A DNA stretch of 64,000 nt, taken from the NCBI GenBank assembly GCA_963660485.1, contig CAVKYH010000001.1, forward strand, positions 207,360-271,359, in the 5' to 3' direction. The DNA is from UBA6398 sp963660485. GTDB lineage: Bacteria > Bacteroidota > Bacteroidia > Bacteroidales > Bacteroidaceae. Shown one piece after another: positions 27,291 through 35,210 of the stretch. The translations under genes were made by a program, and so were the position numbers. Numbering within the stretch: the first letter of the stretch is position 1; the number at the start of each line of letters is the position of its first letter. A model generated the notes under the pieces. The model saw only the letters and a list, made by a program, of their open reading frames with translations. It made no database searches and had not been told where the DNA came from.

Positions 27291-27298
27291 TACTTTTG
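27291..27298 (+). promoter_or_regulatory. Predicted promoter -7 box for lon
   Basis: TACTTTTGCACC contains TACTTTTG. It lies 91 bases upstream of the lon ATG, giving a leader of about 85 bases in which I see no clear hairpin. Confidence 0.6.
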
Positions 27299-27388
27299 CA
27301 CCTTGAATAATTAGGCTTGTGAACATAAGAAAGTGTAGAATCAATACAAGGTCTTATAGAACTATTATCCAAACAACCGAAAACAATT

Positions 27389-29875
27389 ATGAGCAATATA
27401 AACGAAAACAAACAGTTTCAATTGATAGCCGACTTTGACGGGGACATCGACAAAGTGTTCAACGTGGAAGTAGACGGGGAAATCGGCATTTTGCCATTGC
27501 GCAACATGGCGCTCTTCCCGGGAGTGGCAATACCTTGCACCATAGGCAGAAAATCAAGTCTGCATCTCGTTAAACATGCAGACGACAAAGACGAATATAT
27601 AGGCGTGCTGAGCCAAAAGAATCCCAATGTGGAAGTTCCCACAGAAGACGATATCTATGAAGTGGGCACACTGGCAAAGGTTGTGAAGGTATTTGAACTG
27701 CCCGACGACAATCATACCGCAATTCTGCAAGGCTTCGCAAGATTCAAAATCAAGAAAATCACTTCTACCGAGCCATATCTTAAGGCCGAGATCAGTGTGC
27801 TCAAAGAACAGTTGCCTGCAAAAACCAACAAAGAGTTTCCTGCACTTGCCGCCGCTTGCCGTGAAATCACCGAGCGCTATATGTCGCAGAATTCCATGCA
27901 GTCTGATCCTTCGTTCGCACTGCGCAATATATCCAACGACTTCTTCCTTATCAACTTTATCTGTACCAATCTGCCGTTTCCCTTGAAGGAGAAAAACGAT
28001 TTGCTTCAGATAGGTTCGCTTGTCAAGAGGTCATACAAATTGGTAGGCATTCTTAACCGCGAAGCACAGTTTGCAGCATTGAAAGCCGATATCCGAAACA
28101 AAACACGTGAGGATCTCGACAAACAGCAAAAGGAATATTTCTTGCAGCAGCAGATCAAGAACATTCAAGACGAGCTCGGAGAAAATCCAAGCAACCAGGA
28201 CGTGAAGGATTTGCAGGACAAGGCTTCCAAAAAAGATATGCCCGAAAATATCAAGGCTTTCTTTGAGCGCGAATTGAAGAAACTGGAACGCATCAATCCG
28301 CAGAATCCCGACTATAATGTGCAGCTAAATTATCTGCAAACGCTGTTGTCTTTGCCGTGGAACACAGTAACGGAAGATGATCTCGATTTGAAACATGCCA
28401 CACGTGTATTGAATCAACAACATTATGGCTTGGAAAAAGTAAAGGAAAGAATACTCGAACACCTCGCCATATTAACGTTGCGACGTGATCAAAAGGCACC
28501 GATAATATGCCTTTACGGTCCTCCGGGAGTAGGCAAGACTTCGTTGGGAAAAAGCATTGCCGAAGCATTGAAGCGTAAATACGTGCGCATATCTTTGGGC
28601 GGCTTGCACGATGAGTCGGAAATACGCGGACACAGGCGTACATATATCGGCGCAATGCCCGGCAGAATTATCAAAGGAATGATAAAGGCAGGAGCAAACA
28701 ACCCTGTGTTTATTCTCGACGAGATCGACAAAATTTCAGGAAACAACTATAACGGCGATCCCGCCTCGGCACTTTTGGAAGTACTCGACCCGGAGCAAAA
28801 CAATAACTTCCACGACAATTTTCTCGATATAGACTACGATTTGTCGCAAGTGATGTTTATCGCGACGGCCAACTCGCTAAGCACTATTCCCTCGGCCTTG
28901 CTCGACAGAATGGAGCTAATAGAAGTGAGCGGATATATCACAGAAGAGAAAGTGGAGATTGCCAAGCGTCATCTTATTCCCAAAGAAATCAAAGCTACAG
29001 GTCTTGACAAATTGGACTCAGATTCTTCTGTAAGCATGAGCAAAAAAGCATTGGAGACTTTGGTTGAAATGTACACACGTGAGAGCGGCGTGCGTCAACT
29101 TGAAAAGCAAATAAACAAGATAATGCGGAAAGTTGCCTACAGAATCGTTGCAAATATATCTCCATCGTATGCCGGAAATCCGATAGCGCCAAAAGATTTG
29201 AAGGAACTTATAGGCAATCCGCCTTACAACAGAGACAAATATCAAGGCAACGAATATGCCGGAGTCGTAACCGGTTTGGCGTGGACCTCTGTCGGCGGCG
29301 TTATTCTTTACATCGAAACAAGTCTAAGTCGTGGCAAAGCGTCAAAACTCACCCTCACAGGTAATCTTGGCGATGTAATGAAAGAATCGGCCGTTCTAGC
29401 ACTGGAATATATCAAAGCCCACGCCGACAAACTGGAAATAGACAGCAGAATTTTCGAGAACTGGAACATTCACGTTCATGTGCCCGAAGGAGCAACTCCC
29501 AAAGACGGTCCGTCGGCAGGCATTACTATTGCAACGTCTCTTGCTTCGGCATTGACGCAAAGAAAAGTGAGGGAAAAACTCGCAATGACCGGAGAAATCA
29601 CACTTCGTGGGAAAGTATTGCCCGTAGGTGGCATAAAGGAAAAAATCCTTGCGGCAAAGCGCGCCGGGATAACCGACATAATAATAAGCAAAGAAAACAA
29701 GAAAGATATCGAAGACATTCCTGCTATTTATATCAAGCAATTAACTTTCCATTATGTAGAAAATGTGATGGAAGTACTCGACTATGCTTTGCTTTCAGAG
29801 AAGGTTAGTAACGCTGTTGACCTTACAATTGACAATAAAAAGCAAGACGAAAACAAAGATAATCCGCAGGAATGA
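27389..29875 (+). CDS. lon: ATP-dependent protease Lon
   Basis: Cytosolic AAA+ protease that degrades misfolded and regulatory proteins. The 828 residues have an N-terminal substrate-binding domain (EIGILPLRNMALFPGVAIPC), a coiled-coil segment (YFLQQQIKNIQDELGE), Walker A GPPGVGKTS near residue 376, and Walker B with VFILDEIDK. The protease domain has the catalytic Ser in KDGPSAGITIA (about residue 708) and the Lys in VGGIKEKILAA (about 750). The acidic tail (KKQDENKDNPQE) is variable in the family. tgt starts one base after its stop codon, so the two are co-transcribed with the permease that follows. Confidence 0.97.
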   Translation: MSNINENKQFQLIADFDGDIDKVFNVEVDGEIGILPLRNMALFPGVAIPCTIGRKSSLHLVKHADDKDEYIGVLSQKNPNVEVPTEDDIYEVGTLAKVVKVFELPDDNHTAILQGFARFKIKKITSTEPYLKAEISVLKEQLPAKTNKEFPALAAACREITERYMSQNSMQSDPSFALRNISNDFFLINFICTNLPFPLKEKNDLLQIGSLVKRSYKLVGILNREAQFAALKADIRNKTREDLDKQQKEYFLQQQIKNIQDELGENPSNQDVKDLQDKASKKDMPENIKAFFERELKKLERINPQNPDYNVQLNYLQTLLSLPWNTVTEDDLDLKHATRVLNQQHYGLEKVKERILEHLAILTLRRDQKAPIICLYGPPGVGKTSLGKSIAEALKRKYVRISLGGLHDESEIRGHRRTYIGAMPGRIIKGMIKAGANNPVFILDEIDKISGNNYNGDPASALLEVLDPEQNNNFHDNFLDIDYDLSQVMFIATANSLSTIPSALLDRMELIEVSGYITEEKVEIAKRHLIPKEIKATGLDKLDSDSSVSMSKKALETLVEMYTRESGVRQLEKQINKIMRKVAYRIVANISPSYAGNPIAPKDLKELIGNPPYNRDKYQGNEYAGVVTGLAWTSVGGVILYIETSLSRGKASKLTLTGNLGDVMKESAVLALEYIKAHADKLEIDSRIFENWNIHVHVPEGATPKDGPSAGITIATSLASALTQRKVREKLAMTGEITLRGKVLPVGGIKEKILAAKRAGITDIIISKENKKDIEDIPAIYIKQLTFHYVENVMEVLDYALLSEKVSNAVDLTIDNKKQDENKDNPQE

Positions 29876-29876
29876 T

Positions 29877-31007
29877 ATGAAGTTTACTCTTGAACATACA
29901 GACTCTAAAAGTTCTGCACGGGCAGGAATTATAAAAACTGCGCACGGGGATATCCACACACCGATATTCATGCCGGTTGGAACGCAAGCCACGGTAAAAG
30001 GGGTGCTTGTGCCGGATTTGAAAGACAGTGTCAAAGCTCAGATAATACTTGGCAATACTTATCATTTATATCTCCGCCCGGGAACGGAAATCCTTGAAAA
30101 AGCGGGAGGTTTGCACAAATTTTCTTCGTGGGACGGGCCTATTCTTACAGACAGCGGCGGATTTCAAGTCTTTTCTCTCACAGACATTCGCAAAATAACC
30201 GAAGCTGGTTGCGAATTCCGTTCTAATATCGACGGCAGCAAGCATTTCTTTTCGCCCGAGAAGGTTATGGATGTTCAAAGAGCGATAGGTGCAGACATCA
30301 TAATGGCTTTTGATGAATGCGCCCCGGGAGATTCTACATACGATTACGCACGGAAAAGCCTCGCCCTTACAGAAAATTGGTTGGAACGTTGTTTTGAACG
30401 GTTCAACGCCACAAAACCTCTGTACGGTTACGAACAATCGCTGTTCCCGATAGTACAAGGGTGTACGTATGACGATTTGCGCAGGGAAAGTGCCAAAAAT
30501 GTTTTGCAATACAATGCCGATGGTTATGCTATTGGCGGTTTGGCGGTAGGCGAGCCCACAGATGTTATGTATCGCGTCATAGAAGTTGTGAACGAGATAC
30601 TGCCGGAAAATCGTCCGCGTTATCTTATGGGTGTCGGTACGCCTGCCAATATTCTTGAGGCGATAGAACGCGGCGTGGATATGTTTGATTGTGTGATGCC
30701 AACGCGTAATGGGCGTAACGCTATGCTTTTTACATCGCAGGGCATTATGAATCTTCGCAACAAGAAATGGGAAGACGATTTTTCTCCCATAGATCCCGAG
30801 AATATAAGTTACGTTGACACGCTTTATACCAAGGCTTATTTACACCATGTCTTCAAGGCGAAAGAACTTGTGGCACTTGAAATAGCTTCTATCCATAATC
30901 TTGCATTCTACCTGCATCTTGTGGGTGAGGCCCGCAAACATATTTTGGCCGGAGACTATGTGGATTGGAAAACAGAGACCTTGTCGGTAATAATGCGTAG
31001 GTTATGA
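29877..31007 (+). CDS. tgt: Queuine/preQ1 tRNA-ribosyltransferase, lacking the usual zinc-site cysteines
   Basis: Exchanges guanine 34 for a queuosine precursor in GUN-anticodon tRNAs. The start at ATG 29877 gives 376 residues and begins right after the lon stop; longer upstream in-frame extensions would overlap lon. Visible motifs are PVGTQATVKGV, the active-site segment ILTDSGGFQVFSL, AFDECAPGD, GGLAVGE and the second Asp in FDCVMPTRNGRN. The usual bacterial CxCxxC zinc ligands before the conserved AYLHH are absent: the region reads ISYVDTLYTKAYLHHVF and I see no Cys in the last 80 or so residues. Such loss may be a Bacteroidetes trait rather than inactivation. Confidence 0.94.
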   Translation: MKFTLEHTDSKSSARAGIIKTAHGDIHTPIFMPVGTQATVKGVLVPDLKDSVKAQIILGNTYHLYLRPGTEILEKAGGLHKFSSWDGPILTDSGGFQVFSLTDIRKITEAGCEFRSNIDGSKHFFSPEKVMDVQRAIGADIIMAFDECAPGDSTYDYARKSLALTENWLERCFERFNATKPLYGYEQSLFPIVQGCTYDDLRRESAKNVLQYNADGYAIGGLAVGEPTDVMYRVIEVVNEILPENRPRYLMGVGTPANILEAIERGVDMFDCVMPTRNGRNAMLFTSQGIMNLRNKKWEDDFSPIDPENISYVDTLYTKAYLHHVFKAKELVALEIASIHNLAFYLHLVGEARKHILAGDYVDWKTETLSVIMRRL

Positions 31008-32242
31008 AAATTTCTGCCATGGGATTAGTCGATACAATGCGGCAGTTTGTACGCAAGTTGCAAAAACTATTTGCAACCGACTCCGAAGTGGCGCAGATTC
31101 TTACCGAGGAAAAAGAAAGAAAAGACCTCAAAGATAAAAAGGGACGCAAGCCTTTTGTAGGGAAAATCGATAGATATATAATCAAGAAGTTTTTGGGAAC
31201 TTACTTCTTTTCTATCGCATTGATTATGGCCATTGCCACGATTTTCGACTTCAATGAAAGAATCGACAAGTTTACTTCGTCTCACGCAACATGGCATGAA
31301 ATTATTTTCGACTACTATCTGAATTTCATTCCTTATCTGGCGAATTTGTTCAGCGCGTTGTTTGTTTTTATTTCGGTGATTTTCTTTACTACAAAACTTG
31401 CCGACAATTCCGAAATTATAGCCATGCGTTCCACAGGAATGGGGTTCAACCGTTTGTTGCGTCCTTACATGATTTCGGCAGGGGTTATTGCTGTGCTAAC
31501 GTTTACCTTGGGAGCGTTTGTGATACCCCACGGAAATGTGGAGCGTTTGAATTTCGACCAGCAATACATACACAAAAAGAAAGTAACCACGGCAGAAAAC
31601 GTGCAGTTGCAGGTTGATACGGGTGTTGTGGCTTACATTCAGCATTTCGACAACGATACTAAAACCGGATACAACTTCTCGCTCGACAAATTCAGCGACA
31701 AAAAACTTGTGTCCCACCTTACTGCGTCTTCCATTCAGTATGATACTTTGGCGCAGAAGCGTTACAGATGGAAAATACGCGATTATGAGGTGAGAGAACT
31801 TCATGGTCTGCGCGAAAAGATATCTAATGGCTCGGAACTCGACTCTATTATAATGATGGAACCTTCGGATTTTATGTATTCGCGCAATCAGCAGGAAACG
31901 CTTACCTCACCGGAGTTATACGATTTCATACAAAAGCAGAAATTGCGCGGTGCGGCGAACCTCAGTATGTTTGAAGTGGAATTTCACAAGCGTTTTGCTG
32001 CTCCGTTTGCCGCTTTCATTCTCACCGTAATAGGCGTTTCGCTTTCATGCCAAAAGCGCAAGGGAGGCATGGGTCTTTCGTTGGGAATTGGGCTTGCCTT
32101 GAGTTTCTCGTATATACTTTTTGAAACGGTATCTTCCACGTTTGCAGTAAATGCAGGTTGGCCGCCGATGCTTTCAGCCTGGATTCCAAATATATTGTTT
32201 TCGATTGTCGCTTTCGTTCTCTACAAAAGAGCTCCGAAATGA
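31004..32242 (+). CDS. LptF/LptG family permease (YjgP/YjgQ)
   Basis: Inner-membrane component of the LPS transport machine that lifts lipopolysaccharide from the membrane with LptB. The 412 residues start with a cytosolic charged stretch (EEKERKDLKDKKGRK), then IDRYIIKKFLGTYFFSIALI, the typical first helix. EIIAMRSTGMGFNRLLRPY is the conserved coupling segment. A periplasmic jellyroll domain fills roughly residues 170-300, and two to three helices end the protein. The N-terminal extension of about 50 residues before the first helix is longer than in enterobacteria. Its ATG overlaps the tgt stop (ATGA). Confidence 0.9.
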   Translation: MKISAMGLVDTMRQFVRKLQKLFATDSEVAQILTEEKERKDLKDKKGRKPFVGKIDRYIIKKFLGTYFFSIALIMAIATIFDFNERIDKFTSSHATWHEIIFDYYLNFIPYLANLFSALFVFISVIFFTTKLADNSEIIAMRSTGMGFNRLLRPYMISAGVIAVLTFTLGAFVIPHGNVERLNFDQQYIHKKKVTTAENVQLQVDTGVVAYIQHFDNDTKTGYNFSLDKFSDKKLVSHLTASSIQYDTLAQKRYRWKIRDYEVRELHGLREKISNGSELDSIIMMEPSDFMYSRNQQETLTSPELYDFIQKQKLRGAANLSMFEVEFHKRFAAPFAAFILTVIGVSLSCQKRKGGMGLSLGIGLALSFSYILFETVSSTFAVNAGWPPMLSAWIPNILFSIVAFVLYKRAPK

Positions 32243-32310
32243 TTGTTTTTGATGAAAAACAATTTGGCGTTGTTGAAAACATATACTGTCTTTTTAAAAA
32301 CATATAGGAT

Positions 32311-33645
32311 ATGGATTTTTACGATTTAGATTTAGACGATAAAGTTCTCGATGCCCTCGATGCCATGCGCTTTGAGGAATGCACGCCGATACAAGAAAAA
32401 ACTATTCCGCCCATTTTAGAGGGGCACGATGTTATGGGAATTGCGCAAACTGGTACGGGAAAAACTGCAGCATACTTGTTGCCGATAATAAACCAACTGT
32501 ATGTGGGCGATTATTCCAAGAGTTCGATAAACTGCATTGTGATGTCGCCAACACGTGAACTGGCGCAGCAGATAGACCAAGCCATGGAGGGATTTTCTTA
32601 TTTCGTGCCGGTATCGTCGGTTGCCGTTTACGGAGGAAACGACGGCATTCGCTACGAGCAGGAAAGCCGCAGTTTGCGTCTGGGAGCAGACATGATTATT
32701 GCCACTCCCGGAAGACTTCTTGCGCATATCCAATTGGAGCACCCCGATTTCTCAAAGGTGAAATTCTTTGTGCTTGACGAAGCCGATCGAATGCTTGATA
32801 TGGGATTTTACGACGACATTATAAATATAAACAAACTGTTGCCGGAGGATTGCCAAAAGGTTATGTTCTCGGCAACAATGCCCGAAAAAATCAAACAACT
32901 TGCCAACGGAATTCTCCACAACCCGGTGGAGGTGAAGATAGCCGTTTCTAAACCTGCCGAATCCATAAGACAGCGCGTTTGTTTCTGTGCAGATACACAA
33001 AAATCTGCGGTAATACGCGACTTGTTTCAGAAGAACAAGGATTTAAGCAGGGTTATCATTTTCTCTTCGTCAAAGAGAATGGTAAAGCAATTGGCTATAG
33101 AATTGGCTGGAATGCACATAAATGTGGCTCAAATGCACTCTGATTTGGATCAGGCGCAGCGCGATGAGACCATGATGAAGTTTCGCAACAACCATGTATC
33201 GGTGCTCGTGGCAACCGATATTATTTCACGCGGAATAGATATTGACGACATTGAACTGGTGATAAACTACGATGTGCCTGCCGACCCCGAAGATTATATT
33301 CACCGCATTGGGCGAACTGCGCGTGCGGGTAGGGGAGGCGCCTCGCTCACTTTGGTTTGCGGCAAAGACCGCCAGCGTTTTCGCAACATCGAGAAGTTGA
33401 TGGAGAAAAGGGTTGACATTTATCCTCTTCCCGAAGGAATGGAAACGGTGAGGGAGAAGTCTGAACCCAACAGGCCACGCGGCGAAAAGCGCAACTATAA
33501 ACCGCGCAGAAACAACCGCAGACCTAATGACGACAGTCGCAAGCCGAATGACAAAGGCCGTAGACCGCATCGCGACAACCGTAATCGCCGCAACAACCGA
33601 AGAAATGGTAACACGCTTAACGACAACAAGAAAAACGATGCTTGA
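32311..33645 (+). CDS. DEAD-box ATP-dependent RNA helicase (RhlE-like)
   Basis: Unwinds RNA duplexes in ribosome assembly or mRNA turnover. The 444 residues hold all core motifs: the Q motif (FEECTPIQEKTIPPI), motif I AQTGTGKTA, Ia PTRELAQQ, II VLDEADRML, III SATMP, IV VIIFSSSK, V ATDIISRGIDI and VI HRIGRTARAG (Ala where Gly is common). The C-terminal 70 residues are rich in Arg, Asn and Lys (RRNNRRPNDDSRK...), an RNA-binding tail. It lies 68 bases after the permease gene and may belong to the lon-tgt transcript. A repeat palindrome and a strong terminator follow. Confidence 0.94.
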   Translation: MDFYDLDLDDKVLDALDAMRFEECTPIQEKTIPPILEGHDVMGIAQTGTGKTAAYLLPIINQLYVGDYSKSSINCIVMSPTRELAQQIDQAMEGFSYFVPVSSVAVYGGNDGIRYEQESRSLRLGADMIIATPGRLLAHIQLEHPDFSKVKFFVLDEADRMLDMGFYDDIININKLLPEDCQKVMFSATMPEKIKQLANGILHNPVEVKIAVSKPAESIRQRVCFCADTQKSAVIRDLFQKNKDLSRVIIFSSSKRMVKQLAIELAGMHINVAQMHSDLDQAQRDETMMKFRNNHVSVLVATDIISRGIDIDDIELVINYDVPADPEDYIHRIGRTARAGRGGASLTLVCGKDRQRFRNIEKLMEKRVDIYPLPEGMETVREKSEPNRPRGEKRNYKPRRNNRRPNDDSRKPNDKGRRPHRDNRNRRNNRRNGNTLNDNKKNDA

Positions 33646-33654
33646 TATGGGCTG

Positions 33655-33740
33655 AAACTAGGTCAGACATAATTTAAATTAGATGCGTCGGAATTTAAAT
33701 TATGTCTGACCTAGTTTTTAATTATATCAGACCTCGTAAA
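33655..33740. repeat. Mosaic intergenic repeat, copy 5: 26-base perfect inverted repeat
   Basis: Arms AAACTAGGTCAGACATAATT... (33655-33680) and its exact complement (33692-33717) are 26 bases each, with the 11-base AGATGCGTCGG as loop. Here the GTCAGAC module forms the stem and the GATGCGTCGG module is the loop, the reverse of copies 2 and 4. A further half-site, ATATCAGACCTCG, follows at 33724-33736. Confidence 0.9.
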
Positions 33741-33761
33741 AACGAACTCCGTAAGTATATA

Positions 33762-33798
33762 AAAATATCCCCGAAGCAAAACGCTTCGGGGATATTTT
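33762..33798. terminator. Bidirectional terminator between the helicase and MFS genes
   Basis: AAAATATCCCCGAAGC and GCTTCGGGGATATTTT form a 16-bp stem with a 5-base loop and A/T tails on both sides. It serves convergent genes. Confidence 0.92.
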
Positions 33799-33822
33799 GT
33801 AGGTCATTTTATCTGTTGTAAG

Positions 33823-35199
33823 TTATTTCTTCAAGTTAGGCTCTTCAAGTTTGTAGCCATACTTTTTGTCGGCAATTCTTAGGCAGAACGCAATCACAAG
33901 CGACAACACTGCTATACCGGTAAACACGCACATAGGCATAGTGTAGTTGTAGAGATTCGTAGTTACTCCGTTTTCGGAAGTAGTGCCGATTATGCAATAT
34001 GTTTCGAGTATGTAGCCTATCAGCGCAGGCACGCCCCATAAACCTATGTTCTGAATGAAAAATATGAGCGCATAGGCTGTGCCAAGTTGCTTTACGGGGA
34101 AAATCTTTGCTACACTGGGCCACATTGCACTTGGAACAAGCGAAAAAGCAATGCCGAGAATTATCATCAGGGCTATTGCCACCCACGCCGAATGAATGAA
34201 AGGAAGAGCGTAAACAAAGTGTACGCATATCAACATGAGCGAACCGAGCATCATAATAGATGCAGCCTTGCCCTTGCGGTCGATCATTCCGCCGAATACG
34301 GGCGTTAGAATCAATGCACCGAGTGCCGGCAGACCGGCAAACATTCCCGCAATGTCTTCGCTCACTCCATATTTGGTGATCATGAGCTCGGTAGCAAATT
34401 TCTGGAATGGGAACACGCAGGAATAAAACAATACGCAAAGCAAAGCGATGAGCCAAAAGCCCGGATTCTTTACAACGGCGAGTACGTCCTTGAAAGAGAA
34501 TTTGTCTTCGTCTGAACTTTCAACTGAAACCTTTACCTGGCTGTCCAACTTGCGGTCCATGAAACTGAAAGCTATGAACGAAACCATTCCGCCCAAAAGC
34601 AATACACCGCCAATCAATAACGGAGTGTCGAGCTGAAACTTGCGCGCTATAGGAATTGCCAATGCGTAAGCCACTTGAGAACCGATGCGCGCCAAAGCCA
34701 CCTGCACACCCATTGCAAGGGCAAGCTCTTTGTCTTTGAACCATTTGGCGATAATCTTGCTCACAGTGATTCCGGCTACTTCGGCACCTACGCCAAACAC
34801 CGAATAACCTGCCGAAGCCATGAACACATCAAGTTTGTATCCCATGAACATATCGGTAGTTCCGCCATAGGTTGTAATAGCAGCATATTCCGCAGCAGTT
34901 CCACCAACCATGAGAATAGTTGCAAGAATACCGGTGAAACGAATGCCGAACTTGTCGAGAATAAGTCCACCCCAAATAAGCATGAGCAGGAATACATTGA
35001 GAAAACTGTATGCTCCCGTAAACATGCCGAATTCTCCGCTTGTCCAATGCAATTCGCCCTCGAGCATACCTTTCAAAGGCGCCATCACATCGTTTACATA
35101 GTATGCCGCCATCATCGTGAACGCCACGATGAAAAGCGCTGACCATCTTGCAGCGGCAGAGTCGTTGAGATGTTTTGTAGTTTTGGTTATTATACTCAT
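33823..35199 (-). CDS. Major facilitator superfamily transporter
   Basis: A 458-residue inner-membrane transporter with about twelve hydrophobic helices. The loop 2-3 MFS signature appears as GLILDKFGIRFTG, and its repeat in the second half as GGMIDRKGKAAS. A cytosolic loop of charged residues (DRKLDSQVKVSVESSDEDK) joins the halves. The substrate is unknown; the nearest sort I can suggest is an anion or sugar transporter. The start at ATG 35199 (MSIITKTTKH) is preferred because the upstream Met would overlap the peptidase stop codon. Last gene of the pyrG-yidC-peptidase-MFS run. Confidence 0.85.
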   Translation of the reverse strand: MSIITKTTKHLNDSAAARWSALFIVAFTMMAAYYVNDVMAPLKGMLEGELHWTSGEFGMFTGAYSFLNVFLLMLIWGGLILDKFGIRFTGILATILMVGGTAAEYAAITTYGGTTDMFMGYKLDVFMASAGYSVFGVGAEVAGITVSKIIAKWFKDKELALAMGVQVALARIGSQVAYALAIPIARKFQLDTPLLIGGVLLLGGMVSFIAFSFMDRKLDSQVKVSVESSDEDKFSFKDVLAVVKNPGFWLIALLCVLFYSCVFPFQKFATELMITKYGVSEDIAGMFAGLPALGALILTPVFGGMIDRKGKAASIMMLGSLMLICVHFVYALPFIHSAWVAIALMIILGIAFSLVPSAMWPSVAKIFPVKQLGTAYALIFFIQNIGLWGVPALIGYILETYCIIGTTSENGVTTNLYNYTMPMCVFTGIAVLSLVIAFCLRIADKKYGYKLEEPNLKK

Positions 35200-35210
35200 A
35201 TCAATGATTT

